This document shows positions 1-6,287 of a DNA stretch of 59,445 nucleotides, piece after piece. The stretch spans positions 1-59,445 of the forward strand of contig JAFLKN010000055.1 of NCBI GenBank assembly GCA_019163175.1, given 5' to 3'. The DNA is from Prolixibacteraceae bacterium (lineage in GTDB: Bacteria; Bacteroidota; Bacteroidia; Bacteroidales; Prolixibacteraceae). The first letter of the stretch is position 1. The number at the start of each line of letters is the position of its first letter. Under the pieces are notes generated by a model. It searched no databases and was not told where the DNA came from. It saw nothing but the letters and a program-made list of their open reading frames with translations. Made by a program: the position numbers and the translations under genes.

Positions 1-74
1 TTGCCATGGTCAACGTGGCCAATTGTACCAATATTGACATGGTCTTTGTCCCTGTTAAATTTTGCTTTAGCCAT
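1..74 (-). CDS. tuf: Elongation factor Tu, N-terminal fragment (runs off the left edge)
   Basis: Only the first 24 codons are inside the window, starting at the ATG complementary to 72-74. They encode the invariant EF-Tu N-terminus, including [13 protein letters not shown], which leads into the G1/P-loop. EF-Tu is the GTPase that delivers aminoacyl-tRNA to the ribosome. The gene lies 41 bp downstream of tRNA-Thr(GGU), and no promoter is seen in that gap, so it is probably co-transcribed with the four tRNAs, as in tufB operons. The remainder lies outside the window. Confidence 0.97.
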   Translation of the reverse strand, partial: MAKAKFNRDKDHVNIGTIGHVDHG

Positions 75-115
75 AACTTGTAATAATTTTAAATTATTTT
101 TTAAACTTTCATCTG

Positions 116-187
116 AGCTGAGGGCGAGAATTGAACTCGCGACCTCTTCCTTACCAAGGAAGCGCTCTACCCCTGAGCTACATCAGC
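116..187 (-). tRNA. tRNA-Thr (anticodon GGT)
   Basis: The cloverleaf reads on the minus strand with acceptor GCTGATG, D stem GCTC/GAGC, anticodon stem CTTCC/GGAAG around loop TTGGTAA, and T arm GCGAG-TTCAATT-CTCGC. The 3' acceptor strand is CCTCAGC, which leaves a U6/C67 mismatch. No CCA is encoded. It is the last tRNA before tuf. Confidence 0.95.
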
Positions 188-202
188 TTACCGTAAATAT
201 TG

Positions 203-275
203 AGCGGGAGACGAGATTCAAACTCGCGACCCTTAGCTTGGAAGGCTAATGCTCTATCAGCTGAGCTACTCCCGC
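203..275 (-). tRNA. tRNA-Gly (anticodon TCC)
   Basis: The acceptor GCGGGAG pairs perfectly with CTCCCGC. The anticodon stem TTAGC/GCTAA encloses loop CTTCCAA, giving anticodon TCC. The T arm is GCGAG-TTTGAAT-CTCGT, closed by one G-U pair. No CCA is encoded. It sits third in the Thr-Tyr-Gly-Thr cluster. Confidence 0.96.
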
Positions 276-358
276 GATTGTTAAGATTAGAATTTCGAAT
301 CTTGAAGGTCAGAATTATTCTGAAATTCGCCATTCTACCATTCCAATATTCCTGTTTG

Positions 359-441
359 TGGGGAGAGCAGGATTCGAACCTACGAAGACGTACGTCATCT
401 GAGTTACAGTCAGACCCAGTTGGCCACTTTGGTATCTCCCC
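359..441 (-). tRNA. tRNA-Tyr (anticodon GTA)
   Basis: The acceptor GGGGAGA pairs with TCTCCCC. The anticodon loop CTGTAAC gives GTA. A long class II variable arm (around GACGTACGTC) lies between the anticodon stem and the TAGG-TTCGAAT-CCTG T arm, as expected for bacterial tRNA-Tyr. No CCA is encoded. Confidence 0.96.
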
Positions 442-473
442 AATACAATACTTTCAGAACTTCATTCTTAATG

Positions 474-547
474 AGCCGAATCACAGATTCGAACTGTGGA
501 CCCCGAGATTACAAATCACGTGCTCTGGCCAACTGAGCTAATTCGGC
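474..547 (-). tRNA. tRNA-Thr (anticodon TGT)
   Basis: The acceptor GCCGAAT pairs with ATTCGGC. Loop TTTGTAA gives anticodon TGT. The T arm CACAG-TTCGAAT-CTGTG is perfect. The anticodon stem CGTGA/TCTCG carries one U-U mismatch. This is the promoter-proximal tRNA of the cluster, and no CCA is encoded. Confidence 0.95.
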
Positions 548-572
548 ATTCTTTACACATCATGTCAAAAAC

Positions 573-605
573 CCCCTATAAACTACCAATTCCTGTTTAC
601 AGGGG
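573..605 (-). terminator. Hairpin in the leader of the tRNA-tuf cluster
   Basis: On the minus strand CCCCTGTAAAC pairs with GTTTATAGGGG (11 bp, one G-U pair), with an 11-nt loop and a downstream GTTTTTG. It sits between the predicted promoter at 659 and the first tRNA at 547. It could terminate read-through from hpf, act as a leaky attenuator or be a processing site; sequence alone does not decide. Confidence 0.5.
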
Positions 606-658
606 ATTTCTTTTTGTCCGAAATATCACCAAAATGATACTTGTCCGAAAAAGGTTTG

Positions 659-691
659 CAAATGTATAAATTATTTTATTCGAAATCACAA
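659..691 (-). promoter_or_regulatory. Candidate promoter of the tRNA-tuf operon
   Basis: The minus strand reads TACATTTG at 666-659, an exact match to the Bacteroidota -7 box TAnnTTTG. A TTG lies at 691-689, but the 22-bp spacer is longer than the usual 19 or so. It lies between the hpf stop and the tRNAs. The start would fall near 652, leaving a leader of about 100 nt containing the hairpin at 573-605. Confidence 0.45.
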
Positions 692-713
692 GAAACAAAT
701 AATTATTTGCGAT

Positions 714-1016
714 TTATTTGTCTTTCACCTTTTCTTTAACCTTAGTTAGTTGGCGGCGAATCGCCTCAATTGCAGTGTCGATTGCTTCTTCGAAAGTATC
801 AGCTTGCTTTTCAGCAAAAAGGTAGTCATATCCAGGAATGGAAAGTTTAATTTCTGCAATTTTATTGTTTGCAGTTTCAGGTTTTACAACCTTCAAAATT
901 ACATCAGCACCAATAATTCCTTCAAAATAGGTGTCGAGTTTTGATACTTTTTTGGTTACAAAATCAGTTAATTTCTGATCGGCTGTAAAATGTACAGTGT
1001 TTACCTGAATGTTCAT
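714..1016 (-). CDS. hpf: Ribosome hibernation promoting factor, short form
   Basis: A 100-residue protein of the HPF/RaiA (S30AE) family, which binds the decoding region of the 30S subunit and silences ribosomes in stationary phase. It has the usual beta-alpha-beta-beta-beta-alpha pattern with a basic C-terminal helix (RRQLTKVKEKVKDK). It lacks the C-terminal dimerisation domain of long HPF, so it is the short type that would need a partner to form 100S ribosomes. It starts 18 bp after xerC and follows rpsU, an arrangement that links ribosome-related genes. The tRNA-tuf cluster lies downstream on the same strand. Confidence 0.93.
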   Translation of the reverse strand: MNIQVNTVHFTADQKLTDFVTKKVSKLDTYFEGIIGADVILKVVKPETANNKIAEIKLSIPGYDYLFAEKQADTFEEAIDTAIEAIRRQLTKVKEKVKDK

Positions 1017-1034
1017 GATTAATCCTCCTAATAT

Positions 1035-1919
1035 TTATGATCGTGGATGTGCTTGTCTGTAAACTTTTTTAATCTTGTCTAAAGAGGTGTGTGTATAAAT
1101 TTGTGTTGCGGAGAGATTAGCGTGACCGAGCATTTCCTTCACAGCATTCAGATCGGCGCCCCGATTCAGCATATGAGTTGCAAAAGTATGCCTGAGTACA
1201 TGCGGACTTTTCTGACTTATTGTGGTAACCAAAGCTAAATACTTATTGACGACCCGATATATTAATTTTTCATAAACAGGTTCTCCGGAAGAAGTAAGGA
1301 AAAATAATTTGGTGGCATTTCCAAACAAATGAATTCTTTCAGACTTATATTGATCGACCAATTCATTTAAGCTTCTGGGATATGGAATAATACGTTCTTT
1401 ATTACGTTTTCCCAACACCTTGATCAAAGATTCGAATTGATTCAAATCGGCATCTTTTAAATGCATCAATTCAGCCAGACGAATTCCTGAACCGTAAAAC
1501 AGACTTAAAATTAACTTATCACGCAGCGACACAAAATCATCTCCAAAGAAACCGTCATCCAACAAATGGTTTAGGTTCTTTTCTTCAACAAATTGAGGTA
1601 GTTTTTTGCGCACCTTGGGCACAATCACATTAACCAAGTTGTTTTCTTTAACTACCTCTAACCTCAGTAAATATTTATAAAAAGATTTTAATGCAGATAT
1701 TTTCTTATTTACCGTTCGGGCTGTGAGCCCACTGTCCATTAGTTCAATTACCCATTGACGGGCTACCTTATCATTTATCCCTTCGACATTAAAATCCCCG
1801 ACCGTTTTGATAAAAAACTCTTCAAACTGATCGAGGTCTTTTTTATAGGCAATAGCAGTTAAATGCGAATACCTTTTTTCGTATTTCAGGTAATTAATAA
1901 ATGATTCCTGATGCGACAT
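1035..1919 (-). CDS. xerC: Tyrosine site-specific recombinase, XerC/XerD type
   Basis: A 294-residue integrase of the standard Xer length. Residues 1-85 form the SAM-like core-binding domain and about 105-285 the catalytic domain. The catalytic set is visible: Arg in GSGIRLAEL, Lys near GKRNKERI, His240 and Arg243 in HVLRHTFATH, His266 in LGHANLS and nucleophile Tyr275 in TQIYTH. Xer proteins resolve chromosome dimers at dif with FtsK. Its place between rpsU and hpf and the lack of mobile-element context argue for the housekeeping Xer rather than an integrase. XerC versus XerD is not settled here. Confidence 0.9.
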   Translation of the reverse strand: MSHQESFINYLKYEKRYSHLTAIAYKKDLDQFEEFFIKTVGDFNVEGINDKVARQWVIELMDSGLTARTVNKKISALKSFYKYLLRLEVVKENNLVNVIVPKVRKKLPQFVEEKNLNHLLDDGFFGDDFVSLRDKLILSLFYGSGIRLAELMHLKDADLNQFESLIKVLGKRNKERIIPYPRSLNELVDQYKSERIHLFGNATKLFFLTSSGEPVYEKLIYRVVNKYLALVTTISQKSPHVLRHTFATHMLNRGADLNAVKEMLGHANLSATQIYTHTSLDKIKKVYRQAHPRS

Positions 1920-1962
1920 TAGTAAATAATTTACATCTTATGCAGGAACTCTCCAGAATATT

Positions 1963-2154
1963 CTAGTCGTCCTGACGCAGCAAATTCTCGATATAAATGG
2001 CCTTTTTTATTTCAGCCCTTCTTTCAACTGAAGGTTTAGTAAAAGCTTGTCTTCCACGCAATTCTTTTACTACTCCTGTTTTTTCAAACTTTCTTTTAAA
2101 TCTCTTCAGCGCTCTTTCGATATTTTCGCCTTCTTTTACTGGAATAACGATCAT
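1963..2154 (-). CDS. rpsU: 30S ribosomal protein bS21
   Basis: A 63-residue basic protein starting MIVIPVKEGENIERALKRFK, which is the bS21 signature. bS21 sits near the anti-Shine-Dalgarno end of 16S rRNA and takes part in initiation. It is the first gene of rpsU-xerC-hpf, with xerC 43 bp downstream. A textbook Bacteroidota promoter lies 35-64 bp upstream of its ATG. Confidence 0.96.
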   Translation of the reverse strand: MIVIPVKEGENIERALKRFKRKFEKTGVVKELRGRQAFTKPSVERRAEIKKAIYIENLLRQDD

Positions 2155-2188
2155 GCTATTATAATTTTTCTAGTTAAAATTCGAGCCG

Positions 2189-2218
2189 CAAATTTATGAA
2201 TTAAACCTTACTAATCAA
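2189..2218 (-). promoter_or_regulatory. Promoter of rpsU-xerC-hpf
   Basis: The minus strand reads TTG (2218-2216), a 19-bp spacer and TAAATTTG (2196-2189). This is an exact fit to the Bacteroidota sigma-ABfr consensus TTG-N19-TAnnTTTG. The predicted start lies near 2182, giving a leader of about 28 nt before the rpsU ATG. Confidence 0.75.
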
Positions 2219-2300
2219 ATTTATACTAAAAAATTTATTTTTTAGTCATTTGATCGAATTACACTCACATATTACGAAACGAATAACGTACATTTTTGTT

Positions 2301-3383
2301 CTAAAAATAAGGCTTTAATCTATTGTACTCGTCTATGTTTAAGATCATACTGTCACGTAAAACTGACAAATCTTTGATACTTCCATTTTTTGATCGGTAC
2401 GTCACAATTTGCTTTGAAAGATTATTTCGCAGGTACGGATGTCTGGAAAGTTCTTTTGCATCGGCAAAGTTCCAATCTATCTTTTTGATTTTTGTCGCAT
2501 CGATTGTTAATTTTTCTGAGATCATTTGAATGGTTTGCTCATTTAACCCATAGACTTCCTTTAATTGCGATAAGGAATAGAAGCCACCAAGCATTTCTCT
2601 GTATTTTACTATTCTCTTAGATAGTTTATCTCCAATTCCCGGCAATGTTTCCAACTCGGTTGAATCTGCTGAATTCAGTTCCAATTTCACAATTTCAGTT
2701 CTATTGCTTTTTGGAGACTGCGGGGATTCTAATTGTTCAATTCTGACAAATTCTGACAAAGTACTCTTTTGATAATCGGTTAATCCCCATATTTTAAAGA
2801 AGTCATCCTTACTTCGGAATGATCCACCTTTGCTCTGATAATTCCGGATTGTTTTGATTTGCTTTTCAGAAAGACCTAAACGATGAAAATCGGAATCGGA
2901 AGCTTTATTCGGATCAAAAACGAAAAGCTCAAATTCAGTTGTCTGAGAACTTCTGTCAACCTTTAACTCGTCAAACTGAAGGTAAGGTTCAATCTTTAGG
3001 TAAACATCATCAGTAACACCATAAATTTTTCTGAAGTCAGATTTCTGATACAACCTACCACCCTTATTTCTGAATTTTAACAGATTCTGAGTTACGGTCA
3101 CAGGGAGATCAAGTTCACTAAGCGAAACTGAGTCAATTGAATTGGGGTTAAATGAAAATAATTTTCCTCCGGATTGCTGCTGTGCCAATGAGTCATTCAA
3201 CAGACCTAATTCAACCCGGGCTGAATCAAATAGGACTGGATCTAAACGACCGGGCGTTTCGAAATAGAAGATAAGCTTATTGGCAATGGCAAGCAGAAAG
3301 ATAAGAACTAGAAGTACAGTAATTCCCCGACGCTCATTGCGGCTAAAGGTAAAATAGTCCTGAAAAAATTGCTTGAAGTTCAT
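2301..3383 (-). CDS. Membrane-anchored helix-hairpin-helix protein (ComEA-like)
   Basis: A 360-residue protein. Residues about 19-40 form one membrane helix (GITVLLVLIFLLAIANKLIFY). The rest is periplasmic or extracytoplasmic and carries several HhH units. The clearest, near residues 230-285, has LELNSADSTELETLPGIG followed by GFYSLSQLKEVYGL, a ComEA/PsbU-like DNA-binding fold. Others appear near 80-130 and 150-205 (GGRLYQKSDFRKIYGV, GGSFRSKDDFFKIWGL), with a partial one at the C-terminus. Such multi-HhH proteins are common in Bacteroidota, and a DNA-uptake role is only an analogy. The gene is monocistronic between fbaA and rpsU. Confidence 0.75.
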   Translation of the reverse strand: MNFKQFFQDYFTFSRNERRGITVLLVLIFLLAIANKLIFYFETPGRLDPVLFDSARVELGLLNDSLAQQQSGGKLFSFNPNSIDSVSLSELDLPVTVTQNLLKFRNKGGRLYQKSDFRKIYGVTDDVYLKIEPYLQFDELKVDRSSQTTEFELFVFDPNKASDSDFHRLGLSEKQIKTIRNYQSKGGSFRSKDDFFKIWGLTDYQKSTLSEFVRIEQLESPQSPKSNRTEIVKLELNSADSTELETLPGIGDKLSKRIVKYREMLGGFYSLSQLKEVYGLNEQTIQMISEKLTIDATKIKKIDWNFADAKELSRHPYLRNNLSKQIVTYRSKNGSIKDLSVLRDSMILNIDEYNRLKPYF

Positions 3384-3423
3384 AGGGTGAAAATGGGTTT
3401 CACTAATTTACTTCAATTTTTGA

Positions 3424-3456
3424 AAATAAAAAAACCTGGTTTATTCAACCAGGTTT
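3424..3456 (-). terminator. Intrinsic terminator after fbaA
   Basis: On the minus strand AAACCTGGTT and AACCAGGTTT form a 10-bp stem with a 5-nt loop, followed by a T-rich tail (TTTTTTTATTTT). It lies 22 bp past the fbaA stop. Confidence 0.85.
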
Positions 3457-3478
3457 AAACATCTTCAGCTAAATTTTA

Positions 3479-4555
3479 CTAGCTCCTATCAATATTATTC
3501 AAATCATTGAATGCAATTTTTAGTCGGTCAATCATTGATTCCTGAGCTTTTCTGAGCCATACACGAGGATCGTAATATTTCTTATTTGGCTTATCTTCGC
3601 CATCAGGATTTCCGATCTGGCCTTGCAAATAGGCTCTGTTCTGAGCTTCATATTTACGAACACCATCCCATGTTGCCCACTGCGTATCAGTATCAATATT
3701 CATTTTAACAACACCATAGGAAATTGCTTCACGAATCTCTTCCAGAGTAGAGCCTGAACCTCCGTGAAAAACAAAATCAATTGGTTTTTCTCCCAATCCG
3801 TGTTTAGCGGAAATAAACTTCTGTGAATTATCAAGAATTTTTGGGGTAAGTTTTACATTACCTGGCTTGTACACGCCATGCACATTACCAAAAGAAGCTG
3901 CAATCGTGAAATTTGGGCTAATCTGGCTCAGTTCCTCAAAGGCATAATTTACATCTTCAGGTTGAGTGTAAAGCAATGAATTATCCATTCCTGTATTATC
4001 CACACCATCTTCTTCTCCACCAGTACAACCCAATTCAATTTCTAAGGTCATACCAATTTTGCTCATTCGCGCCAAATATTTTTTGCAAATCTCAATATTC
4101 TCCTGAAGTGGCTCTTCAGATAAATCAAGCATATGAGAACTGAATAATGGCTTTCCTGTTTCGGCAAAATGTTTTTCCCCGGCATCTAAAAGGCCGTCAA
4201 TCCAAGGCAAAAGCTTTTTGGCAGCATGGTCAGTGTGCAGCACTACATGAATGCCATAAAGTTCGGCAAGTAAATGAACAGCTTTGGCTCCAGCAACAGC
4301 ACCAGCAATAGGGGCTAATTGGCCATCAAGCTTCAATCCTTTCCCTGCATAAAACTGTGCCCCACCATTTGAGAACTGTATAATTACAGGTGAGTTTACC
4401 ACTTTAGCGGCTTCCATCACAGCATTTACTGAATCGGAACCAACCACATTTACTGCAGGCAATGCGAAATGATTTTCTTTCGCAATTTTAAATACTTTTT
4501 GTAAATCTTCACCTGTTACTACACCAGGTTTGACTACTTCTGAAATTTTTGTCAT
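3479..4555 (-). CDS. fbaA: Fructose-bisphosphate aldolase, class II (E. coli FbaA subtype)
   Basis: A 358-residue zinc aldolase (E. coli FbaA has 359) that cleaves fructose 1,6-bisphosphate to DHAP and glyceraldehyde 3-phosphate in glycolysis and gluconeogenesis. Visible motifs are VVLHTDHAAKKLLPW (catalytic Asp and zinc His), ELGCTGGEEDGVDNTGMDNS, which is typical of class IIA, NVHGVYKPGNV, FHGGSGS and MNIDTDTQWATW. It faces a second aldolase of a different subtype across a divergent 334-bp spacer. It is transcribed alone, with its own terminator. Confidence 0.95.
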   Translation of the reverse strand: MTKISEVVKPGVVTGEDLQKVFKIAKENHFALPAVNVVGSDSVNAVMEAAKVVNSPVIIQFSNGGAQFYAGKGLKLDGQLAPIAGAVAGAKAVHLLAELYGIHVVLHTDHAAKKLLPWIDGLLDAGEKHFAETGKPLFSSHMLDLSEEPLQENIEICKKYLARMSKIGMTLEIELGCTGGEEDGVDNTGMDNSLLYTQPEDVNYAFEELSQISPNFTIAASFGNVHGVYKPGNVKLTPKILDNSQKFISAKHGLGEKPIDFVFHGGSGSTLEEIREAISYGVVKMNIDTDTQWATWDGVRKYEAQNRAYLQGQIGNPDGEDKPNKKYYDPRVWLRKAQESMIDRLKIAFNDLNNIDRS

Positions 4556-4889
4556 CGTATTAATGTTTAAATTATACTATTCTTTTCTCTTTTAAAACTT
4601 AGCACAGTCAAAATATAACTAATCAAATCTGGTATTGTTCAAACAACAAAAGCATAAACATATAACAAATTCAAAAACAGAATTTTAAAATTACGAAAAA
4701 GAATCGGGTACTGAGCATTTAAGGCAAATTAGCTGGTCAAAATCAGCAAATAAATTCAAACGATTCCGGTGTGTTAAGGATTTTTTAAAAGACTACCAAA
4801 CACGTGCGAATTGGCTGATTCTAAAGGATAAATCACTAATATTGCGATGCTTTAAAAAATCCAAAAAATCAACATTAATAAATCACAAA
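4556..4889. other. Divergent spacer between the two aldolase genes
   Basis: 334 bp, AT-rich and without a credible ORF. It should hold both aldolase promoters, but I see no exact TTG-N19-TAnnTTTG match. The nearest are TATATTTTG (minus strand, near 4610-4618, one base too long) and TAATATTG (plus strand, near 4837, one mismatch). No riboswitch-like or operator-like structure is evident. Confidence 0.6.
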
Positions 4890-5885
4890 ATGAGTACTAG
4901 CTATAAAGACTTAGGACTTGTAAACACCAAAGAGATGTTTGCAAAAGCAGTTGCCGGCGGATATGCTATTCCTGCCTACAATTTTAATAACCTTGAACAG
5001 CTTCAGGCAATTGTTCAGGCTTGTGTTGAAACAAAGTCCCCTGTTATTCTTCAGGTATCTTCAGGCGCACGGAAATATGCCAACGCTAATTTGCTTCGTA
5101 ATATGGCCAAAGGCGCAGTCGAATTTGCCAAAGAATTGGGTTGCGAAATTCCAATTGCACTTCACCTGGACCATGGCGACACTTTTGAACTTTGCAAAGA
5201 TTGTATCGACAGTGGATTTTCTTCAGTAATGATTGATGGGTCACACCATTCTTTCGAAGACAACATTGCCCTGACCAAAAAAGTAGTTGAATATGCACAC
5301 GCTCATGGAGTTACCGTTGAAGGTGAACTTGGCGTATTGGCTGGAGTTGAAGATGATGTGGTTGCAGAAAAATCGCACTACACAAAACCAGAAGAAGTTA
5401 TTGAATTCGTAACAAAAACTGGTTGTGATTCTCTTGCAATTTCAATCGGAACTTCACACGGAGCAAACAAATTCACTCCTGACCAGTGTACTCGCAATGC
5501 CAATGGAGTTTTGGTTCCACCTCCACTCCGTTTCGACATTCTGGAAGAAATTGAAGCAAAACTTCCAGGATTTCCAATCGTATTACACGGATCTTCTTCA
5601 GTTCCACAGGAAGATGTTGACACCATCAACAAATTTGGCGGTGCATTGAAAGATTCTGTTGGTATTCCTGAAGAACAACTTCGCAAAGCTGCAAAATCGG
5701 CTGTTTGCAAAATCAATATCGACTCTGACGGACGCTTGGCTATGACTGCAGCAATTCGCCAGGTACTTGCTGAAAAACCAGGAGAATTTGACCCACGTAA
5801 ATATCTGGGACCTGCACGTGATGCGCTGAAAGTTCTTTACAAACACAAAAACGAAAACGTTTTAGGTTCGGCTGGAAAAGCTTAA
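4890..5885 (+). CDS. Class II fructose-bisphosphate aldolase, second subtype
   Basis: A 331-residue class II aldolase. I chose the ATG at 4890 because MSTSYKDLGLVNTKEMFAKA matches the family N-terminus; an upstream in-frame ATG would add 16 lysine-rich, unconserved residues. Motifs are IALHLDHGD (catalytic Asp, zinc His), DGSHHSFEDNI, EGELGVLAGVEDDV, SIGTSHGANKF, VLHGSSSVP and CKINIDSDGRLA. Related enzymes in Bacteroidales act on fructose- or tagatose-type bisphosphates, so the substrate should not be taken for granted. An intrinsic terminator follows directly. Confidence 0.88.
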   Translation: MSTSYKDLGLVNTKEMFAKAVAGGYAIPAYNFNNLEQLQAIVQACVETKSPVILQVSSGARKYANANLLRNMAKGAVEFAKELGCEIPIALHLDHGDTFELCKDCIDSGFSSVMIDGSHHSFEDNIALTKKVVEYAHAHGVTVEGELGVLAGVEDDVVAEKSHYTKPEEVIEFVTKTGCDSLAISIGTSHGANKFTPDQCTRNANGVLVPPPLRFDILEEIEAKLPGFPIVLHGSSSVPQEDVDTINKFGGALKDSVGIPEEQLRKAAKSAVCKINIDSDGRLAMTAAIRQVLAEKPGEFDPRKYLGPARDALKVLYKHKNENVLGSAGKA

Positions 5886-5907
5886 TCAAACGGTGTAAAT
5901 CATTATA

Positions 5908-5940
5908 GAAAGGGTAGTCGCAAGGCTGCCCTTTTTTATT
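5908..5940 (+). terminator. Intrinsic terminator after the second aldolase
   Basis: GGGTAGTC and GGCTGCCC form an 8-bp stem with two G-U pairs, closed by a GCAA (GNRA) tetraloop and followed by TTTTTT. It begins about 25 bp past the stop codon and directly precedes the repeat array at 5945. Confidence 0.88.
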
Positions 5941-5944
5941 GTAA

Positions 5945-6236
5945 CCACAGACGGAAGGTTTTTAAGACCGCTTTGAAGGATTTCAAAGTGCTTCAGAAAG
6001 GTTGGAACACCCATTTAAAAACTTAAATATGCATCCGGAGAATAGAAAAGTGCTTCAGGACGTTTAAAAATCCGTTTGGAAGATTTAAATGTGCTTCGGA
6101 AAGATTTGAACACCCATTTGGAAACTTAAATTATGCATCCAGAGAATAGAAAAGTGCTTCCAGAAGTTTTTAGCATCCGTTTGGAAGATAGAAAGGTGCT
6201 TCCGAACGTCTTAAAAATCCATTTGAGAACTCGCTT
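5945..6236. repeat. Degenerate intergenic array, about 21-bp units in a 105-bp higher-order repeat
   Basis: About 14 units start near 5948, 5968, 5988, 6010, 6031, 6050, 6072, 6091, 6113, 6135, 6154, 6177, 6196 and 6219, a mean spacing of 20.9 bp. Units open with GTGCTTC, CCCATTT, GCATCC or CCGTTTG and continue with a GGAAGAT-TTAAA-like tail. Five of them form a higher-order unit of about 105 bp, seen by comparing 5968-6071 with 6072-6176; GTGCTTC recurs five times at alternating gaps of 62, 41, 63 and 42 bp. Every frame is broken by stops, so it is not a protein repeat. It fills the gap between the aldolase terminator and the convergent end of tamL. Its function is unknown. Confidence 0.85.
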
Positions 6237-6287
6237 TTAGAAAATCCATCAATGACAATAGACATTTTCCTGTTAGATAAGAGTTAA

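Noticed and set aside
1-541. Plus-strand ORFs over the tRNA cluster
   Set aside because: They run through four clear minus-strand tRNA genes and the tuf start; the apparent coding is a by-product.
1035-1919. Integrase of a mobile element
   Set aside because: The protein is Xer-sized, lies between rpsU and hpf, and no element boundaries, attachment-site repeats or cargo genes are visible; the tRNAs nearby are intact without duplicated 3' ends.
5945-6236. CRISPR array interpretation of the 21-bp repeats
   Set aside because: The units are degenerate and contiguous, without constant repeats separated by unique spacers, and no cas gene is present.
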